Part shown: piece after piece, positions 61,524 through 64,000 of the stretch
Position numbering within the stretch: position 1 is the first letter of the stretch
How the letters are laid out: every line of letters begins with the position of its first letter
NCBI GenBank assembly: GCA_902558395.1
Contig: CACEDS010000003.1
Location: forward strand, 124,001 to 188,000
Direction of reading: 5' to 3'
Source: an uncultured SAR86 cluster bacterium
Lineage (GTDB): Bacteria > Pseudomonadota > Gammaproteobacteria > Magnimaribacterales > D2472
DNA: 64,000 bases
Notes under the pieces: model-generated
Told to the model about the DNA's origin: nothing
What the model saw: the letters and a program-made list of their open reading frames with translations, nothing else
The model's database searches: none
Program-made: the position numbers and the translations under genes

Positions 61524-63932
61524 ATGAACGAAATAAAATCAGATCTACCTGTAATTCCTTTGAGAGATGTTGTTGTCTTTCCTGGAATTGTAACAACCTT
61601 ATTTGTTGGCCGACCTAAGTCCATCGAAGCATTGAATGTAGCTATGTCTTCAAATAAAAAACTTGTGTTAGTTTGTCAAACTGATCCTGCAATTGACAAT
61701 CCTGAGTTTAAGGATGTATACAAAAATGCATCTATTAGTAACTTATTGCAGTTAATTAAATTACCAGATGGAACCATGAAGGTTCTTGTTGAAGGTCATA
61801 AAAGATGCTCTATAAATAAATTCATTGAAAAAAAAGGCTATGACTTAGCAAGAGTAAGTTCTATTGACGACGTGCCACTAAAAGAAGCAGATGCATCTAA
61901 TTTAGTTAGATTTATAAAAGCTAAATTTGAAGATTATATTGGTATAACTAAAAGAATTCCCCCTGAAATAGTTTCTACTGTTGACTCGTTGGATGATCTC
62001 TCAAAGCTTATTGATACTATTACGGGACATTTGCCAATAGAAACTTCTAGAAAGCAAGAAATCCTAGCTATAGCTGATCTTAAAGAAAGGTCTGAAAAAG
62101 TTTTAATGTTTATTGAATCTCAGTTAGATGTAGTTGATGTTGAAAAGAAAATAAGAGAACGTGTTAAAAAACAGATGGAAAAATCTCAAAGAGAATACTA
62201 TTTGAATGAACAAATAAAGGCTGCACAAAAGGAGCTTGGAGAAATAGGTGAAGAGGGTGATGAGCTTGATGCACTTGAAGAAAAAATTAATACAGTAGGT
62301 ATGCCTAAAGATGCTTTAAAGAAAGCAAAAAGTGAATTAGCTAAGTTTAAGCACATGTCACCATCATCTGCTGAGGCTTCAGTTGTAAGATCTTACCTAG
62401 ATTGTTTGGTTGAAGTTCCTTGGAAGAAAAAATCTAAGGTAAAAACTGATATTCAGGCTTCTTTGGATATTTTAGAAGAAGATCATTACGGTCTTGAAGA
62501 GGTCAAAGAAAGAATCATCGAATATCTTGCTGTACAAAAAAGGGTTAAATCAATGAAAGCTCCTGTTTTGTGTCTTGTCGGTCCTCCTGGGGTTGGTAAA
62601 ACCTCTCTTGGTGAATCCATCGCGAGAGCAACAAATAGAAAATTTGTAAGAATGTCATTGGGTGGAGTAAGAGACGAATCTGAAATCAGAGGACATAGAA
62701 GAACATACATAGGTTCAATGCCAGGAAAAATAATTCAAAAACTATCTAAAGTAGGCGTTAAAAATCCTTTATTTTTATTGGATGAAATTGATAAGATTGG
62801 AATGGATCACAGAGGCGATCCTGCTTCTGCGCTTCTTGAAGTATTAGATCCAGAGCAAAATAATACATTTAGTGATCATTATCTTGAGGTAGATTATGAT
62901 TTATCTGAAGTCATGTTTGTTTGCACTGCAAATAGCTTAAATATTCCAACCCCTCTCTTAGATAGAATGGAAATAATTAGAATACCTGGATATATTGAGG
63001 ATGAAAAAATCAACATTGCTTCTAAATACTTGCTACCAAAACAAATGGAAAGAAATGGCCTTAAAGATAAAGAAATAAATTTAAATAAAGAAGTTATTCT
63101 CTCTTTAATCAGATATTACACAAGAGAGGCTGGAGTTAGAGGGCTTGAAAGGCAGATAGCTAAGATTTTAAGAAAAGTTGTAAAAGAACGTCTTCTAACA
63201 AAAAAGAATATTGACAAGCCTACATCAATAACAAACAAGAATCTTGAAAAATTTTCAGGTGTTAAGAAGTTTAAATATGGTATTGCTGAAAAAGATAATG
63301 CAGTTGGGCAAGTAACAGGACTTGCATGGACTGAAGTTGGTGGTGAGTTATTAACCATAGAGGCTTCTCATATCGATGGAAAGGGTAGGATCATTAAGAC
63401 TGGTTCATTAGGAGATGTAATGCAGGAATCAATTCAGGCTGCGTTTACAGTAGTTAGATCAAGAGCAGATTCACTGGGCATAAAACCTAACTTTTATGAA
63501 AAATATGATGTACATATTCATGTACCAGAAGGCGCCACACCCAAAGATGGGCCAAGTGCTGGAGGTGCAATGGCAATATCATTAATATCAATCTTCACAG
63601 GAATACCAGTTAAATCAGATACAGCAATGACTGGTGAAATTACTTTAAGAGGACAGATACTTAAAATTGGTGGATTGAAGGAAAAACTATTGGCAGCTAA
63701 ACGAGGTGGAATTAAGAACGTCATTATTCCTAAAGAGAATGAGCCTGACCTTCAGGAAATACCTGAACAAATTCTTAAGTCACTTAATATAATTCCGGTT
63801 GAGTGGGTTGATGATGTTATTTCTCATGCTTTGGTAAAAGAACCAACTCCAATAAATAAATCTTCATCTAGTGGTAAAACCAAAACTCAAAGAGCTAGAA
63901 AGACAAAAGCTGAAAATAAGCAAGCCCATTAA
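61524..63932 (+). CDS. lon: ATP-dependent protease Lon
   Basis: The 802-residue Lon has an N-terminal substrate-binding domain (about 1-200), AAA+ with Walker A GPPGVGKTSLGE, and a C-terminal Ser-Lys protease domain (catalytic Ser about residue 678 in KDGPSAGGAM). It degrades misfolded and regulatory proteins. E. coli order clpX-lon is conserved. Confidence 0.96.
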   Translation: MNEIKSDLPVIPLRDVVVFPGIVTTLFVGRPKSIEALNVAMSSNKKLVLVCQTDPAIDNPEFKDVYKNASISNLLQLIKLPDGTMKVLVEGHKRCSINKFIEKKGYDLARVSSIDDVPLKEADASNLVRFIKAKFEDYIGITKRIPPEIVSTVDSLDDLSKLIDTITGHLPIETSRKQEILAIADLKERSEKVLMFIESQLDVVDVEKKIRERVKKQMEKSQREYYLNEQIKAAQKELGEIGEEGDELDALEEKINTVGMPKDALKKAKSELAKFKHMSPSSAEASVVRSYLDCLVEVPWKKKSKVKTDIQASLDILEEDHYGLEEVKERIIEYLAVQKRVKSMKAPVLCLVGPPGVGKTSLGESIARATNRKFVRMSLGGVRDESEIRGHRRTYIGSMPGKIIQKLSKVGVKNPLFLLDEIDKIGMDHRGDPASALLEVLDPEQNNTFSDHYLEVDYDLSEVMFVCTANSLNIPTPLLDRMEIIRIPGYIEDEKINIASKYLLPKQMERNGLKDKEINLNKEVILSLIRYYTREAGVRGLERQIAKILRKVVKERLLTKKNIDKPTSITNKNLEKFSGVKKFKYGIAEKDNAVGQVTGLAWTEVGGELLTIEASHIDGKGRIIKTGSLGDVMQESIQAAFTVVRSRADSLGIKPNFYEKYDVHIHVPEGATPKDGPSAGGAMAISLISIFTGIPVKSDTAMTGEITLRGQILKIGGLKEKLLAAKRGGIKNVIIPKENEPDLQEIPEQILKSLNIIPVEWVDDVISHALVKEPTPINKSSSSGKTKTQRARKTKAENKQAH

Positions 63933-63946
63933 AACCCTTTATTTAC

Positions 63947-63976
63947 TTGACTTTTAGGGATAAAAAGCTTTTCATA
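63947..63976 (+). promoter_or_regulatory. Possible promoter after lon
   Basis: TTGACT at 63947-63952 followed after 18 bases by TTCATA lies in the 68 bases after lon. In E. coli hupB follows lon with its own promoter, so this could serve that gene beyond the window. The -10 is poor. Confidence 0.25.
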
Positions 63977-64000
63977 GAGGAGTATTTATATAAATAAATT

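Overview
The window looks like chromosome from a streamlined, AT-rich gammaproteobacterium. The base composition (roughly one third G+C by eye), the gammaproteobacterial gene orders (rplS-xerD-dsbC...hom-thrC, tig-clpP-clpX-lon, dnaX-recR, purM/purN), the very short intergenic gaps and the marine-type metabolism suggest a SAR86-like or related oceanic lineage. That placement is an inference from gene content, not a proven identification. I see no insertion sequence, prophage, integron or CRISPR array, and no intergenic stretch longer than about 220 bases.

Layout. 1-8029: end of rplS, then a tightly packed plus-strand run xerD, dsbC, alaC, hom, thrC, prfB, lysS. 8026-10364: two minus-strand acyl-CoA dehydrogenases. 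10464-11725: three small membrane proteins. 11781-17751: tRNA-Leu, then an arginine operon of the N-acetylornithine carbamoyltransferase type (argF', argG, argA/B fusion, argC, argH). Its leader looks like a complete ribosome-mediated attenuator. 17782-25528: MFS transporter, thioredoxin-like protein, small membrane protein, Ca/Na antiporter, SDR dehydrogenase, a LysR regulator divergent from an acyl-CoA dehydrogenase, and sbcB. 25534-34368: hairpins, tRNA-Val, a pseudoazurin cluster with two tiny membrane proteins, a serine hydrolase, an SLC13-type permease, an MscS channel, a TIGR02206 protein, a DsbD/ScsB-type reductase, and hsp20 behind a ROSE-like leader. 34551-48645: envelope proteins, recX, dnaX, recR, dcd, purN/purM, pgsA-like, hda, sppA, wrbA, a TlpA-like lipoprotein, an M23 peptidase and xseA. 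48663-58135: permease, carbonic anhydrase, four tRNAs, htpG, gpsA, folD, trhO, a GST-like protein and glutamate dehydrogenase. 58241-63932: tRNA-His, then the proteostasis block tig-clpP-clpX-lon.

The most striking observation is the leader at 11917-12011 in front of argF'. A 14-codon open frame carries tandem Arg codons (AGA CGG). It is followed by three mutually exclusive stems ending in a U-tract terminator, with the geometry of classical trp/his-type attenuation but for arginine. Other points of interest are: a prfB that has lost its programmed frameshift; an A10 tract in dnaX where slippage in either direction gives an immediate stop just after the clamp-loader domains; a ROSE-like thermometer on hsp20; two perfect palindromes between a LysR gene and its divergent neighbour; an unlisted TTG-start 51-residue membrane protein beside pseudoazurin; and seven convergent gene pairs that overlap at their 3' ends.
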